Shown: positions 1 to 15,700 of the stretch, in pieces | Numbering within the stretch: the first letter of the stretch is position 1 | Layout of the letters: each line of letters starts with the position of its first letter | Assembly (NCBI GenBank): GCA_034687125.1 | Contig: JAQGBZ010000005.1 | Location: 558,001 to 622,000 of the forward strand | DNA length: 64,000 bases | Source of the DNA: Neelides folsomi | Lineage: Eukaryota; Arthropoda; Collembola; Neelipleona; Neelidae | Reading direction: 5' to 3' | Notes under the pieces: generated by a model | What the model was told of the DNA's origin: nothing | Seen by the model: only the letters and a program-made list of their open reading frames with translations | The model's database searches: none | Made by a program: the position numbers and the translations under genes

Positions 1-3000
1 TCCGTAATCTTAGTTTATGGTAACTCATCCAGTCCTAGAGGGGGGGATTGAAAATTCAGCAATATGCGGCGGCCTCTCCTGTGGCTTCCCTTGTAAAAGG
101 ACCTTGTATGTAATGCGGCCTCTAATGTAATGTAATGGGCGGGGGGAAAGCTGAGGTAGTGCGGGAATTCTCCTTGGGCCCATAAGCAGTCGGCCGGAGA
201 GAGAAAAGGAATGCTTTTTGCGCTTCGGAGCGGAACGGTAAACCGCGATGGCGAAAAACCCAACTTTCCTCCCTAAAACTCTCAAACAACTCCCCTTCCT
301 TAACTTCCTTATTGAGGCAGAAATGTGGAGTGGTGGAGGGTGAGGAGCCCGTCATTATATTACTATTGGCATTCGAAACCAAAGATTCCGAAGAATCTCT
401 CTCGGGAAGTTGATCTCATTTGAGAAAGAAGGATATGAAAATGCTCCTTAGCTGATTCCAACTTCATCCGCCCATTCATGCAGTCATCCATTAGGTAATC
501 CCACACTCGATTCTCACTCTTCCTTACGCTTCAAATCAGACGAAAGTATCCCATAATCTCATATGCATCCATGGATAATTTTAGTTTGCGCGGTGAATTC
601 CGAAACGACGGTTGTCATCTTCTACTTACTTACACACAAATATTCCTCCCACACAAATCCTGCTTCAAAAATGAAAAATAAGCCTTATTTATTTATGGAA
701 CGCATTATAACACATGGATTGACTTTTGCGAACACATTCAAGAAATTCACCACAGTCGGACTTAAATTTTTCTAAAAGAATTACTGGCTTGAACAATTCC
801 ATTACTAAAAAATTTTCAAAAGGAGTAACTGAATGGAACATTTATATTTAATCTTATCATTTACAACTTGAAGCTGCTTTACATAATCCAGTTATTCGAA
901 TTTAAGGAAATTCAAATACTACTATTTCTGATACTACATAATATTTGGATTGCACAAACAATTAAAAGTTCCTCGGTTCACAAATTCAATGTCAAAAATG
1001 TTTTTTATTCAAATTAGTCATCCAGAACTCATTTGAATAAAAGTCTATGAAAAAGTTTCACAAAGTAAAAATTCAGCTTGTCCAATTAGCATTCTTCAGC
1101 TTTAGATTTAAAAAAGGAATTTGATTTTAAGGGAATTTAATTAGATTGGAATAACTTGGTCCCTTGTTCCAATACATGATGAATATTTGGATCATTTGAA
1201 AAAATAGTTTGAAAAGTTTGAAAAGTTGGCGGATGGAAAGAAAGTGCGTGAGAGCAGAGTTTTGGAAATATTTCTCTTCAAGAGGGATGAGAGGTTCAAA
1301 GTTTTAATTAATTTTCCCCAATGAATTCCCATTTCCCGATCCGATGTCTCCGAGGTCCTTCGCATAAAGAAATAGGAGAAAGTGAAACTGTCTTTTAATT
1401 CCCCCTTTTATTCAAGCTCCAATTGCTCTCTTCGACATTTTGAATATTTTCCCAAAGACACCCCACTTGGTCTTGGAATGAACAAAATGTTAAATTAACC
1501 TTCCTCTCTTCTTCTCTTATAAGCTTATCTCATTAAAAAATAAATTAGCTCTCTCTACAAGATCATTCCAACAACCCTCTTTTCATTAGCACACGACCAC
1601 CGCGTGTTTCCAATTAATTTTTAAAAACTTTTATACTTCAAATCATCAATTTCGAATAAGCTACTTAATAGAATTTGTGAATGCTTATTAAATTTCATTG
1701 CTCTAATTCCAATATTAAATAATACTTCATTTGTCAATTTATCTTGTAAAAACTCTCTGCAATTTTTAAGATGGTTGTGGTTTGACTAAATTGAATTCTC
1801 TGCTTAAGCGAATCTCTAAAATTAATTAAATCCATTAATAATGCAAAGACCTAAAACTTTACCAATTTTCCAGAAATGTGAATGGTCTTTTGTGCATTTT
1901 GTACTAGAAATTAGAAAAAGGCTTTCTTATTCCAAACTCGTTTCTTGGGAAGTGTGGAAGGGGCTTTCAGGTAACATTGTTTATTCCATCTTTCGCATCT
2001 AAATAGAGAAGTAAATAGGGGGGAGGGTGTCCGTAAGCCCTCGTTTTCTAATAAGGCTAAGCAGTAAAGTAGAATATTTTCTCATTTAAGCGTCGAGGGA
2101 GACTGAGGGGGAAACACACAATTGTGAAGTGTGCGAACAGGGAGGGAGAACAAGCCTTTGAGATCTTCCCAGACCTGTCGCTGGGCTTCCGACTTCATCT
2201 CTCGAGGGTTGTTTTCTTCTTGTGGGGAAGATTCATTGATTTAAGGGTCGATCCAGAAGCGTCGCACCTGATGCCCATAACACCAAGAGCTTTTTCCTTA
2301 TTATTTCCTTAGACCGGAGAGCGGAGAGTGATGCGTCCCTATTTGCTCCCCTGAAAAATGGTTCCTTAGGGAAACAAAGGGATGCTTAAAATCCATCCGC
2401 TTTACCAAACCCAAAGATCCCTCTGCATATATTCTCCCCACTGTGAGACCAAACACGATCGCCGCCCTACACAAGACACAACACACGCACTTTCCTTCTT
2501 CCACACATTTCTACAGATGAGCCAAATTGAGAGCCACCCTTCGAAGAGACAATAACAAATCGGTGAAGAACATTACAGATCCTTTGGGGACATTTCAAAG
2601 CCCCCCTCAAACGAGCTTCATTTCTCATCTGAAAACCATTACGGGTTCTCTTATTTGAAAATATTAACTTGCGCCCTTCAATGACAAATTGATAAATGGG
2701 TTTAAATCAATGGTTCTTTAATGGGATAATGGAACTGAATTAAACTACACCTATCTTTTCACTTCCTCTCATACAATATTCCACTTCACATGCTAGCAGT
2801 TGAACAGTCCATATATAAGTACCATATATCTAGAATATAATTTTGTTAATGGATTAACAATGCACTTTATGCAATATGGCAATATCTTAACTTCTAATAC
2901 AAGCTTATTGAAGTTACTAAATAGAGATACATTTTCCACTTCATTTATTATGTATTATTAATGGTTTTATGAAAAGTTAAGGAAATGATTGTTTAATAGC

Positions 3001-3006
3001 AGTGTT

Positions 3007-3024
3007 TAACGATGTACATCGTTA
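3007..3024. repeat. 18-bp perfect palindrome
   Basis: The sequence taacgatgtacatcgtta is its own reverse complement over all 18 bases. It lies in AT-rich non-coding DNA. It could be a dimer-binding site or a cruciform-prone site; no function can be read from it alone. Confidence 0.8.
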
Positions 3025-5052
3025 TATGGAGATATCCACTTGACTCTTAATATCTGACATGTACGGTGGTTAAGAAGAAAAATGACATTTTCTATAAAGA
3101 ACTTCGGGACATGTTACATCGTATGTACTTAAAAGTAAAGAATATACGATCATATATCCAAAGGTAGAGTTAAAAATGACATTTATTTACATATAAATGG
3201 ATATGTTTGAATGTAGAGTATATGAAGATACTCAATGCCTGTTATCCTTGAGGGAATCATCTTTGAGTCTTCGGATGCGTCGGAAGTGGGAGTCGGGCTG
3301 AGTGATAAATGTTCGGAGGGAGAAAGTGGATTGCATTAGGAGCAAGTAATCGGGTGAGGACCATTTGGAATATTTTCATTAGTTATACTAATGTCCGGAC
3401 CTCCAACACTCTCCCCACTAATGATCCTCACCGAACACCGCAAGAAATTAAATAGACAATTCTCTCGCACCTTCATCCCCCTCACTCCAAATCACTCATA
3501 ATGTCTTCTCCCACAATGGCAACTAATGGATTCTCTCTCAGAGATTCTCTCCAAAGTTCTCCTGATTCTCCCACAATTTTGTCCTTTGTCATTATTCTTA
3601 GAAAATTTGGATTGTGGGATGTCGTTTGGTTGTAAAATTTGGATTGCTGGTGCATTTGGAGATGCTTTTACGAAATAATAATTTTTGAGCCAAGTTCAAG
3701 GTTTGTAGGAAAATCTCTGACTCGTGATGTGAAGATAATATGGAGAATGATGGAATTAGGGAGAGTGGAAGGAAATGTTTCTCGAAAAGTCTCAAGTAGA
3801 ATGACGTGCTAAAATCCAGAGAACGGCTTGTGCTCCATTCTCATTATTATTATCATGATTATTAACACTCATTTCACACAATTTCTCCAAACACATTTCC
3901 TAAATGTAATCCTTATATAAAATAGAAATTATAAGACTTATGAATACTCTATTATTAATGTAACAAGTTCTGTTTCCAATTACTAACTATACGAGCATTA
4001 TGCCTACTAACAGACAATATCTTTAAGTTAAGGATATGAGGAAAGTCCAGTATAAACATTTGCGTTAAGATTTTAATCTTTAAAAGATTTTCTTAATGCT
4101 TAAATCCGCCTTGATGAAAAAGGCTTCTTAAATATTATTATCCTCCCATAAGGCTTCATTTGATGAGTCTTGGATGAAAGTAATGAGGATCGTATTAAGA
4201 GAAACTGCGGAAATTAATATAAATAAAGCTAAAATGTGCGGAAATCCTCGAATGTCTTCATCTTATTTTTGAAGGAACACTTGGAGGCAGCTCGGATTAA
4301 AAGGCTCTTAATTTCCTCCAGCTTAATTAACTCATAAAGATGATAATTGCTCTCAATGAGCTCTTGCAACTAATAGAGCCGTCTTGGAATAATACAAGTA
4401 TGAATTTCACTTCCCCGGAGTTAAATCAAGTTCCGATGAGAAAGGGCAAATATACAACAAATAAAGCTCATCTCCGAGGGTGAGGAAAAAGAGATTTGTT
4501 TTATGAAATAAGAAGTGAAATCAAAGGAGAGTGTTGGAACTTGAAGTCGTCTTGAGAATAGTAATGATGATGATGGAAGCGGTTTCCCCGCCATGAGGAC
4601 CTTTGTAGTTCCCTGTCCTCATCTGCTTTCATATATTTCGAGAGAGATTCAAAGAGAGAGAAAAGGGTGCTGCTGTTTGGCCTTTTCAACTCTATCCAGC
4701 CTCTTCATGTGTTTGACGGGACGGAAGTTCGGGGATGTCTCGAGCACATTTCCCATCTTCATATTTCCGAACGTGACCCGCATCTCATTGAGGAATCACT
4801 CGGAATGAATCCACCGGCCGCTTGGTATACTTTGAATTTATCAACTCATTTCGAATTTCCCTTTTCCTCCCCTCCTCTTCATTTTAATAAATACAGAATT
4901 TTAAAACGACTTTTGGGGGGAGAAATGAAGGATTGGTTAAAAAGGAACACTTGTGATCCAAAAGACTCTTCATATCAAGATAAATTCAATCCAAATTGCC
5001 AAAATTACTTATCTCTACAATGTAAAGATAAAAATGCTTTTACTTCTATCTG

Positions 5053-5076
5053 ATTATACGAGTTTTATCGTATAAT
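5053..5076. repeat. 9-bp inverted repeat with 6-nt loop
   Basis: The arms attatacga (5053-5061) and tcgtataat (5068-5076) are exact reverse complements around a six-base spacer. The same TATACGA/TCGTATA-type word recurs in the palindrome cluster near 17.73 kb. The role is unknown. Confidence 0.7.
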
Positions 5077-8000
5077 ACATAGACTGCAGTTTCTTATAAA
5101 GAATGAAATAAGATTCGAAAATATTGACATTTACTTAAATAGAAGTAGAAATTTAATTTTATAAGCAGCTCTCAGATAAAATAACTTGATCAATCTACAA
5201 TTCATAAAATATCCCAATGTTTATTTCAGTATGGCTACAGTAAGTTTATTCGTATGATTTGAGTGGCCAACTCGAGTCTCTTTTTTATATCTTCCCGTGA
5301 GGGATATTCAAATACTCCCAATACCTTAAACGTGAGGTAGTAAACTCTTTCCAATTACACTTTTTATATTCAATTTGGTAAAGTGGTCATCGTTTAAGAT
5401 GAATTTACAAAATTAAAGAAATCCTTAGGGGACGCTCACAAAAACAATTATTAATCTTCAAATCAATTTTAAACAATTTCCCTTTCAAAGAACCTTTCAA
5501 ATGTGAGAACAAATCTTTTCTGCATTCCTTCTGAATTTCTCATTGTGTTTCTCACCCAATTATTTTGTTAGAAGATAGGAGTGGCTCATTAAGACGATGA
5601 TTATGAGAAGAATTGTTCCTTTTAATGAAAGGGATCATTGGGCGATGGGTGATGGTAAAATATGTTGGTGAGCACGGCGGGGGAAAATCGTCCCAAGGGT
5701 TTCCGCCGCCTTTTCCACCGTCCTTTCCACTTATCAATGTAAAGGGAGTGAAGTTGGAGGAGATTCCTTCTTAGAGTCAATCTTCCTCACCCTGGGTGTT
5801 CGACCATAAAACTCTTCTCCCTCACAAACCTCTTGAATCAAAAGAAAAGTCTCGACCAAAAGTCTTCCACAATCCACAACTAACAAGGAAAAGTCTTGGA
5901 ACCTTCCTATACATATTTATAACATGCTATCGCCCTATTATCACATTCCCTTTCCAATTGTCTTTTTCTCACTCTCAAGGGGAAAAAGGAACTGTCAATG
6001 AATAATGTTCGAATAATTTATTAAGCTTTAATTGTTTCTTAGAATTTTGAAAAAATGTATAAAAGTTAGATCAAAACGCATAACAGTAGTAGGCATGTGG
6101 GAAGCCTAAAAATTTTAGTATGAAAATTTTATGTTCAATTGTAAATTTCCTTTCCATTGCATACCTATTACTTGTATGTAGTTGGGATGTGAAGGAGATT
6201 TGTGTCTGCGTAGAAAAGGAGTCTTTAGTAGTTTTTAATCTTCTGTCACTGTAGTTGTAAATCAAGGGATGGGGAGTTAAGCGGATAACTGGACATGGAC
6301 GAGGATAAGAAGACAGTTGAGACAAGGGGAGGAGAACATGGATTTAAATGAGTGGAGTCAGAGTGAGTAAATCACTCGACCAGCGGAAGAACCTCCTCAA
6401 CAAAGGAAAGAGTCATAAAAGTAGGATGTTGGGAATGAAGGCGGTTGGAGCCTCACATGAAGAAGACAAAAGGGAGTCGGAGCGATTAGATAAAATCTTT
6501 CCTTAATTTGATCAACCCTCCCTCCGTTTTTGTGGAGGAATGTCGGGCGGATTCGGATCTTGACTTCATTAAACAATTCCTCCCTATTCTTTAAACCTTA
6601 AAGAATGCCATATATTATTCCACCCTCTACGTAAAGTTCATTTCATCCATGCCGAATCCGAATCTCCGTTTGTAAACATTCCCTCACATTTTGATTCACG
6701 GTCAGCCGGGAACCTTGAGTTAATTAATACACCCTGTTCCATATAAGGGCCGGAGCCGAAGAGAAATCATTCCCGAATCTACATTCGTCTCTCTCTAATA
6801 AGATACATTCATAAGTATGGCATATACCCACCTACAGATATCTTAAGAGCCATAATATAATAAGGGTTTTTTAAATTACTCTTCCCATTTTTTTCTTTCC
6901 CACGTAAAATATCCATAAAGGCCGTGCGTCCCTTCGGCTCCATCAAATTAATTCATTTTCATTCCTAATTGCCTCCAACTGCTCAACGAGCTTTCATCAC
7001 TCTCTCTATTACTTTTCATAAGCTCGAAGGGCGGAGTGGAAAAGGCCCAGAGTTTCCATTACAGAATTTCAAATAGCTCCTTAATTCTTATTTTGGATTC
7101 AAATTATACCCTTTCCCTTTCTCCCTTCCACTTCACCGCATTCTTAAACAACTCCCATTATTACGCAGAGTAAATTCACATTTTAAAATGCATACAAGAA
7201 CCCATGAAACGAGTTTTTAATAAGTTGGCTATAAATTGTGCTCTTTGGGTCTCTATATCTCACTCCTGTGTACGCGTCCCTTCAAAATTCACAAAGAATG
7301 ATTATTGTTAAATAATGTAAAGATATATATTTTTCATACCATTACTACTGTTATCCATGTCAGTAATTCTGTAGGTAATACAGGTAATATTTCTGAGAAA
7401 TGGAATATACACGAGCTTACATTATGACTTAACGCGTTATACGAAAGAGATCATTTCAAAGAAAAATTGGCCTTTCTAGGTTGTCTAAATAAATTTACCT
7501 TTCTTTATCTCGGAATAATAAAGGTTTGATGTTCCTTGTATATTGTGCGTGTGCGTATTTTGTTTGCCTACCTGTGAAAAGGCGAGTTTGGCGGATGAGC
7601 CCTGAATTTTTAAAATTTCATCCTTCATGGAGGATATACGAGTAGTAGATGGGAAAGGGGTTTGTGGCTCGGGATTCCAGGTGAGGGATGTATTGGGAAG
7701 GGAATTGGGGCTCCTGGAGTAAATCCCGAGTAATATATGAGGAGAAGAGAACACATGTGGGGAAAGTCAATATTTGCTCCAATCCCCAAGCGAATCCACC
7801 ATCAGATGAACAACCATGAAAGAGAAATGGGAACAAAACCCATTTTGTGTCAAAAACCACTAAGAAACTCATTATTACATGCCAAAAGGTAAAATGACAA
7901 TTTGAACAAATATCACAAAAAATCTACAAATTAAATCATAATTAAATTAACTAACCAATAAATATTTCAATAATACTTAAATATTTCATGCAGATTAAGT

Positions 8001-9419
8001 CCAAAAAAATTTAATTTTTAATTTGAGATTACATTTTGTATTTATAAGCTGGAAAGCAAATATTGTTTAATTCCCGTTGAGTCATAAATTGACACAAGCG
8101 ATGACAAGGTGATTGGTAAAAGATAGGGAGCCACTTCAGGAGCTGATTCGTAATTACTTGAGACTTTTGGCTCCTGACTCCTTCTCCATTTCCTCATTGG
8201 AACATTGTAAGTAGAAAAACTAGAAGTCCTTCTCCTGCAGACGAGGAGTGAATAGAAGTCTAATGATGATTACCATATTCGCCTCTTTAACACACTGTCT
8301 CTCATTCCTTTCCGAGTCATTTGGAGAGGGTGAGAAGAAGCGGAGTTTATTAGCACGATTGTCCACTCCTTCCATCTTCCCACCTTCTCTTTGAGAGGAA
8401 GCCGAATGGGAAAAAACTCGACTTACAATAAATCGAACCTTGTTGTATCTGCTCAATCAGTCTATCTCCCTGTTTTTAGCTCTAACTCTATACCTTCCAA
8501 ATAAAAAAATCCCGATTATATAAGACCACAATGAGTATTTTACAAGTAGTGAAAAAATTTGGTAACTCATTGGGAAAAGGACCAGACAGACCTTTCCATT
8601 TAGTAAACCCCAAAAGGACATTATGAATACACAATTTTAGAAAATAGAAATAAAAACTTCTTTGTTCTCATCCTCTTATTATTTCAAAACGAGGGTTTTG
8701 AAAAATGAGTCTTTTCACCGTCTTTGACATTTTTATAAACCTTTTATCCTCTTCCCTTCTCCTCCCCTGACAAAATTCCAATTTCATTCTCGTTCTCTTC
8801 TATATTTTGACAATTGTTTTTTGAGTCTAATCCATTACTCATTCCACGTCTTTTAAATACTAAATGAAAAATTCAATCCATTCAAAAAGCTATTTAGAAT
8901 CGCTATTCGCATTATTACTTTTACCTACTGACTCACTGACTATGAATATTATGAATATATACCTAGTAGGACCAAAAAGGTTGAATTTTAAAGCTTATTC
9001 CCCCTGTGTGTAAAAAATAGGCTTAATTCACAAGTTATATACTTTATAAGGATTCGTTTCATCCCACGAAAGTAATTGAACATTTAATTTAAAAGAGCTC
9101 GTTCATTTTGCAAAAAACCAATTTTATCCGTCAATCAAGTGGAAATCCTCAATAGGCAAATGTCGGGTTAAGAAACCAAAGAACATTGTATTTATTATGA
9201 ATTGATAAAGCCATAAAAGTCTGGAATGAGAAATGAAGTGGAGTGACAGAGAGGTAAAGGGGAATTTGGATTAATGGTCCACGCAGTCCTATTAAAAATC
9301 CTCGAATATGATTACTTTGGAATGGAGGTTCCTTTGATCCGTGTTTGATTTTCCTTTTTGCGTCTCTAAACTCGAAGGAGAATATTATCAATGAGGGGAA
9401 TCTAACGTTGGTAAGGATA

Positions 9420-9720
9420 GGCCAAGATGTCATTAATCTTCGTAATCCGTCAGCTTCCTATTTCCTTCGTCGGCATGAGGGTGGACACCCTCTCATTCGC
9501 GTCTCATCTCGACCGGAGATCACCGAGGTTCCCCTTCTTCCTTTTGATCCATCTCCAGACCCACCCTTTCCTCCTGCCATCGTCCACAAGTGGCTCAGCC
9601 GGCTCCCACTTATCTCCGCCCGACCTTTGAAACCCCTTTTTGTTTCGGGTAATTCAGAGCGACAGATATATCTATGCGTCCCTGGTTGCCCTACCCATCC
9701 ATCCTCGTCCAGACGACTCG
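9420..9720. other. GC- and CpG-richer patch, open in three frames
   Basis: About 300 bases with visibly more G+C and CpG than the AT-rich flanks. Two plus-strand frames and one minus-strand frame are all open through it, which is what GC-rich DNA lacking stop codons does by chance. I recognise no protein in any of the three translations. It may be a regulatory element or an isolated exon; the sequence does not decide. Confidence 0.4.
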
Positions 9721-12700
9721 AATCATTAATATAAGGACCAAAACTCGTCTGACCAACTCTGCTTATTTCACCATCTTCCTCTTTAACTCCCATTAAAGGA
9801 CTCTCCTCATGAATCATCCCTGACTCGTGAATCAAAACAGATTCCTTATTAAGATTCTTAATCTAATTGTGAGCAATTGTTATAAATTACATCCACTTAT
9901 GGCTCAAACGATTCACATACCATCTTTATATAAGTACCAAAGGTCTACCATTACAAGTCTTTTATAACAGACAATCAATCCAGTCCCTTTCAAGACCAAG
10001 GACGTTTATAAAACTTTCGCTTCAGACCTAATAATCACTTTATTAAATTTAATATTTACACCACACAAAAATATTATTTCAATCATCAGCTCATGTGCCC
10101 AATTGAGTTAATAGCCAATTCAGTTATGTGACAATAAAGAGCATATTAAGAAATAAATTTATTACATGTGAACAAGAAAGAACAACCATCGAGGTCTCAA
10201 TGGGAATAACACAAGATTTGTCTTGAAAGCCGAAGAATACTAAATTTGATATCTGGAGTCAACAGAACCTGTCATATTAAGAATCCTGACTGAGGGGAAA
10301 GGGGAAACTTTCGCTTCCTGTGGAGAAAGGTCAGATGGATGAATCTGAGAATAATGTGATATGTTGGAAGTCGTGGAGTTATGGGAGTCGAAGAGAAACA
10401 ATTTCGGACTCTTGTCAAACCGTTCACAGATGAGCGGTCAGGAGGGTAAGAAAAATTGGATTTGCTCTCCGACCGTCCCCAACTCTTGGGATTGATAACT
10501 AGAGGAGTGCGAAAGAGAAGGGGAATTCCTAATTCATCTCCACATCATCGAATGATATTTTATGTATTCAGCCCTCCTCTCCACATTACTTCCACTTTCC
10601 TTACACTATTCACTTCTTATTACAATGCACGTTTGGGTCTCCGTATAATGCTCATCCTCCATGTCTCACAAATCACATTACATTTTCCGAAGGACAAATT
10701 TCTTTTTCGATACATTGCTCTCATACATAATATCCGCTGTGGAAGTTGATACAACCAAGGAAAAAAATTGCAAGAAAATCGAACTAAAATGACACTGCCC
10801 TTGAAAATCATTATTCCCTACCAAAAATCCCTTAAAGTGACTAAAATGTGTAAATTCCTTTAACATGAATAACTTTCTGCATCTTACTCCCATTCCATCC
10901 ACTTTCCACTCCATTCAAAAAAGAGAATGGAGAGGAGAGAAAGGAGGGGAAAGAAAAAAGTTGATATTGAACTTTTAAATTAAATTGTAAAGCATAGTCC
11001 ATTATGCATAAAAGTGATAAAAAGAATGCTCACTTCACCACCCTCAGTTGATTTGAGAAATCCGCGGGTTCCCTCGTGGGGGAAGTGAGTGAATGCAAGA
11101 AGTGCATTTGTGGAGCTCTTGTTCCTGAAGGGATACCTTTCCGGTTGATGACGTTTCTATAGGAACGCCTGGAAAGAAAGTCCTGAGGGGTGTGGAGAGA
11201 AAGATCATCGTCGGTACTTGAAGAAATCGATTATTGTCCCCTGTTATACCTCAAGACTTTATTACTGAACGAGAGGAATGAAATTGCAGTTCTTTTCAAT
11301 CCAAAACCATTCCTTCCTTCCCCTGACCCTGTACCAATTGAACAACAAATAATATTCTCTTTCTCCCCTCTTCTGCTTATGAATGTCAGAGGGAGAAAAA
11401 TGTTCTCACCCTCACACACTTCATATTCTTGTCAAACCATGATTTATGGCCTTTTATACAAATACATTCAATACAATTCAAATATACACCATACATCCAC
11501 TCTCTTCACTTCAAATTAAGATGTCCTCTTCTTCGAGTGGAGGCATTCAATAGAGGAAAGTTCAATTATTGTTCATAAATAACAACCTTTTTAGTCATTC
11601 CCTATTCTTCCATTGTGTTCATTTTAACATGAAATTATTTGGCAAACGAGAAGCTTTTTCTTTTCAGTCCAATACACATTTCTTAATAACTTACTTATGC
11701 GTAAATAAAGTAGAATAATATACTCGTACATAAGTATAACACAATGGTATTACTTCATTATTGATCCGTTGAGAATGTTAAAAAGAAATAAATATTAGAA
11801 AAAGGACCAAAGTTCTCTTAAGTACGTATTTTGTTATAAAGCTGACTCTTCAATTTTCAAAAGAGGAAAATTCAACCCTTTGAAGGGGAAAACCAATTTG
11901 GGTGATTTTTCTTTAGCGATCTTCTCATGTGGTTCTGGAGTTCATGCAAACGTGCCCCATTTGAATAATCTTGAGTCTTCCTCCCCTTTGGTTATATGAC
12001 CCTTTCTCCACAAAACCCTCCCTCTCTTAATGTAAGAGAACTCGAAGGAGCAGAGAGACATAATTCAGAGGAGTGCGAGTTCGATTTTTCCATTCACTCT
12101 CCGCTCCTGATTTATTTCCAGGCGTCCTCCAGTTTATTTTCACCCTCTTAAGACCACATTTTCTCCTCTTTTTAAAACCAATGATCCTGAAGAGGGCAAA
12201 CATCCACTTTGTTGACTTCCATTCACTCCCCATGTCTCCACTTAATTAAACCATTGCTCTTTCCTCAGTTTCCTCCTTGGTCCAATTGCAATAACAATAT
12301 ACTCCACAAGCTTTGGAATCAAGACCTTTCTTATTTATGATTAAATAACCCTTATAATTAAAGTCATTCTATTTCCCATTACATATCTCTACTAAAATAT
12401 AGTATACCTTATGCATAACGTGCTTACTGGCAATACACTAAAATGCAAAAATAACTAAACAGAATACCTAAATGGTATTTTACCTATTCCGATATGATAA
12501 AAGTACAGTCATAAAGTAAGTAAAATTGTCTAATAAATAAGTATCAAAAGAGTATATTACTTATAGAAATATGTTTGTATACTTGATTCACCAACTGGAT
12601 ATCTGAATCTGAAAGAATGTTCTAATTTATTATGGCCATTTAAATGATGTAACGAGGATATTACAAGTGATATTTACTCCTATAGAAAATCCATAAACTC

Positions 12701-15700
12701 CTTTCCAATTGAATGGAAGGCAAAACTGGCTCTCGAAAGAGGATTTATCTCTAATGTTGGGTTGGAGAAAAGAGAGTGAGAGTTTTGGGCGTGCTGGGTG
12801 ACTTCTCCCGCCCTCAACTCTCCCAACATAAATTCAAACGGGATTCATAAAAAGAAAAGCTCGAGAGAAAAATAGGGTGGATGGAACGAAGATTTTATAT
12901 TCCTATATATGAGAATAACTAAATGGACGGAGAGGCGGAAACTCTCAAACGTCTACCTACGCAAGAAATTATGATCACGGGGCTCACCCCATTTGTTATT
13001 ATACTTTGGCTGAACTTGAAGGAACCATCCTAGTAGTATAAAACCAAGGAGTTCCCCAAAACACTCTTCTCAAAAACCCTTCAAAGAAACCCAAGGGATG
13101 GGAATGCAAACGAACAGCCAAACCATAAGAATTCCTAATCTCTATACGCAATGAGACATAGAAAGCACGAGGCTTTTTCTCTTATTGCACGCAGTTTCTT
13201 TCCCTTTGTCTACCAAATACCAAGATTTTACGAATAATCAATAAAATTCTTCCCTAAACAAGCGCCCGACGGATTTATTCAAATTCTCCAAATTCTAGGA
13301 TTACATCTCATTACAAAATCCATAATAATGTTTAATCTTATTAAATTAATGCTTATTATGCTTAACTTTCGACTAATACTCATTAAAGGGCATATTAAAC
13401 GAATATTTAGCTCTTTGACAAACAAATTGGTTGAATTTGACATAGCTCCAAAAACCAATCCTCAAAAGAGGATTATGAGAATCAAAGGAACCTGCCACTT
13501 GAACTTGTATGATGATGATGTCAAAATTCCTCATTTGAGTCGATCCTCTGTGAAAGGTGAGGTTCCCTTTGAACTATTTAATCATAAATCCTCTCAAGGA
13601 GGGTCCCAGGAAGCCTCATAATCCTCCACTCCTGCCATTATAATTAAAGGGAATTATTTCATTAGCATTGTGTGAAGGGGAGACGCTCTCCAATTTAATG
13701 AAAACGACGGGCGGTGGAGGCGGCCGATTACGAAAACAAAGACGAAAGGTGGAGTATTTACGTAAAGGTGGAAATGGCAGAAAAGAAAATGAAACTAAAT
13801 GTATTAAAGACCAAAGGTACAAAATAGGAAATTCTATGTTTGTGTGTGTTCCGAGGAATTATGCTATAAGGGCCAAGTTAAATATATGATATTCTCCCAG
13901 GCTCTCTTGTCTGATCCTAATAGGATAATTGTATTTAACCGGCTATTTACACACAGGGATACAAAGAGGATGTTTTTCCCCTTTCACTCTCTAGAGGAAA
14001 AGCGTGGAGCATTTAATACAAAAATTCCACCTTCCCCCCTTTAACTGGAAGAAAAATAAAAAGGATTTGAAAATAGTCTCGTAGTTATATACAGAGTCTG
14101 GGTGGATTATCCCTTCAGCTCTTTTCCTATTCTTTTTACGACTTCGTTCCCCTCCAATGTTTCAACTTATCAATTATGAACACGAAACATGGAATGAGTC
14201 TTTTTAACTAGTTGGGAAGAGTAAGTAATAATAAAACTCGCCCTGTCCAATTACGTCCAAAATATCTCCAACACACACGTGCATTACTAAAGTCTGTATT
14301 CTAATAAGGGAACCACTTGATATGAGAAAACATTATTAAGGGTTCATCAACCATTTGCCTGTCAAAAGATGAACTTTTCCTTTTCAACTCTGAAAAGAAA
14401 ATTGAATTTATTTAATTATATGAACTTTCTATGAAGTTGATGTTGATGACTATAAACCTACGCATTAAAACTCCCACGTGTATCAGTTTATATAAAATTA
14501 TGCGTGCAGTGTAATGGAGCTGAATTACAAATAAATTACTTGCCCAATGTAAACTTACGTTATGAATACGAATCAAATGTGGATGAGATGAATTTCTAAC
14601 TTTCCAGTTTGAAATCGATGGTTAAATTCGGAATGCCTCACGATTCCATTTCTAATTCACATTTGATACGGAGACGAATGTCCAATAATACATTTGGGAC
14701 TCACAGTTGAAAGGGAAAGTTGGTTCGTATTGATTTCCCTCTTGTGAATACCTGGACAGGAGGGCTTTGAGGGAATACAAAATAATACGAGGTTCATTCA
14801 GCTCCGACTCGGACTGATGTTATGTCCACTTTAATGGCCGGCTTTTACTCAATGTCTCCATATGAGACTTTTACGAGTTCCAAACTAAATTCAACAAAAT
14901 CCCTTTGCTAATCCTTCACTTACAACATTTTATGGAACTTCCGGTATTTAATGCCTATTTTTCCAACTTTGTGTTTTCTCAAACTTTCCAAAAACATTTT
15001 GAGTAAAGTGATATATGAAGATAGTAAAATTGAGAAACCGGATAAATATTATTGAATGAAAAATCAATTGAAGAGCCGAAAATGTTCACATGGGCGTGTG
15101 AATGTTAAAAATTAAAAGATGGGACGATGATGAAGTGAATTTATAAGACCTTCCTTGTTTGTTCAGTGAGGGCGTGACCCGCTGAGTTCCTCACCTGTAA
15201 AGTCCTTTAATATCCTCCAACCTCGCGAACCCGGCATTAAACCCATTTCCAATTCATTTCCCTACATGACTAATTCCTCCACGTTGTGGAAGAACACGTG
15301 AAAGCTCAGTCACTCCATGTACATAATTCCCATTTATTTCCAATTGAGAGGAAAAATGTATGAAGAGTCCGTTTGTTCAACCCCTGATTAGGAGAGATAA
15401 CTAATCCCATTAGGTATACAATCCTCAATTAGCCGATTCATGCTTACAGCGAGTTTATGAAACGTTTAGGATGAATGCCTACAACCAATTGAGTTGCTTG
15501 TTGTCGATTTCAGACAACAAATATTTTCAAGTGACAAATATTATATAATTCCTACCTAAATAACTTTATCGATATCGCTTACAATATTTCGTTAATCCTA
15601 GTATTTTGATCCAAAAACAATTAATTACCTTCTTTGAAGATAATCAGCTCAGGCTCGAATTATTTTATTTTGTCAAAATCCCAACAATTGTCCATTTATT

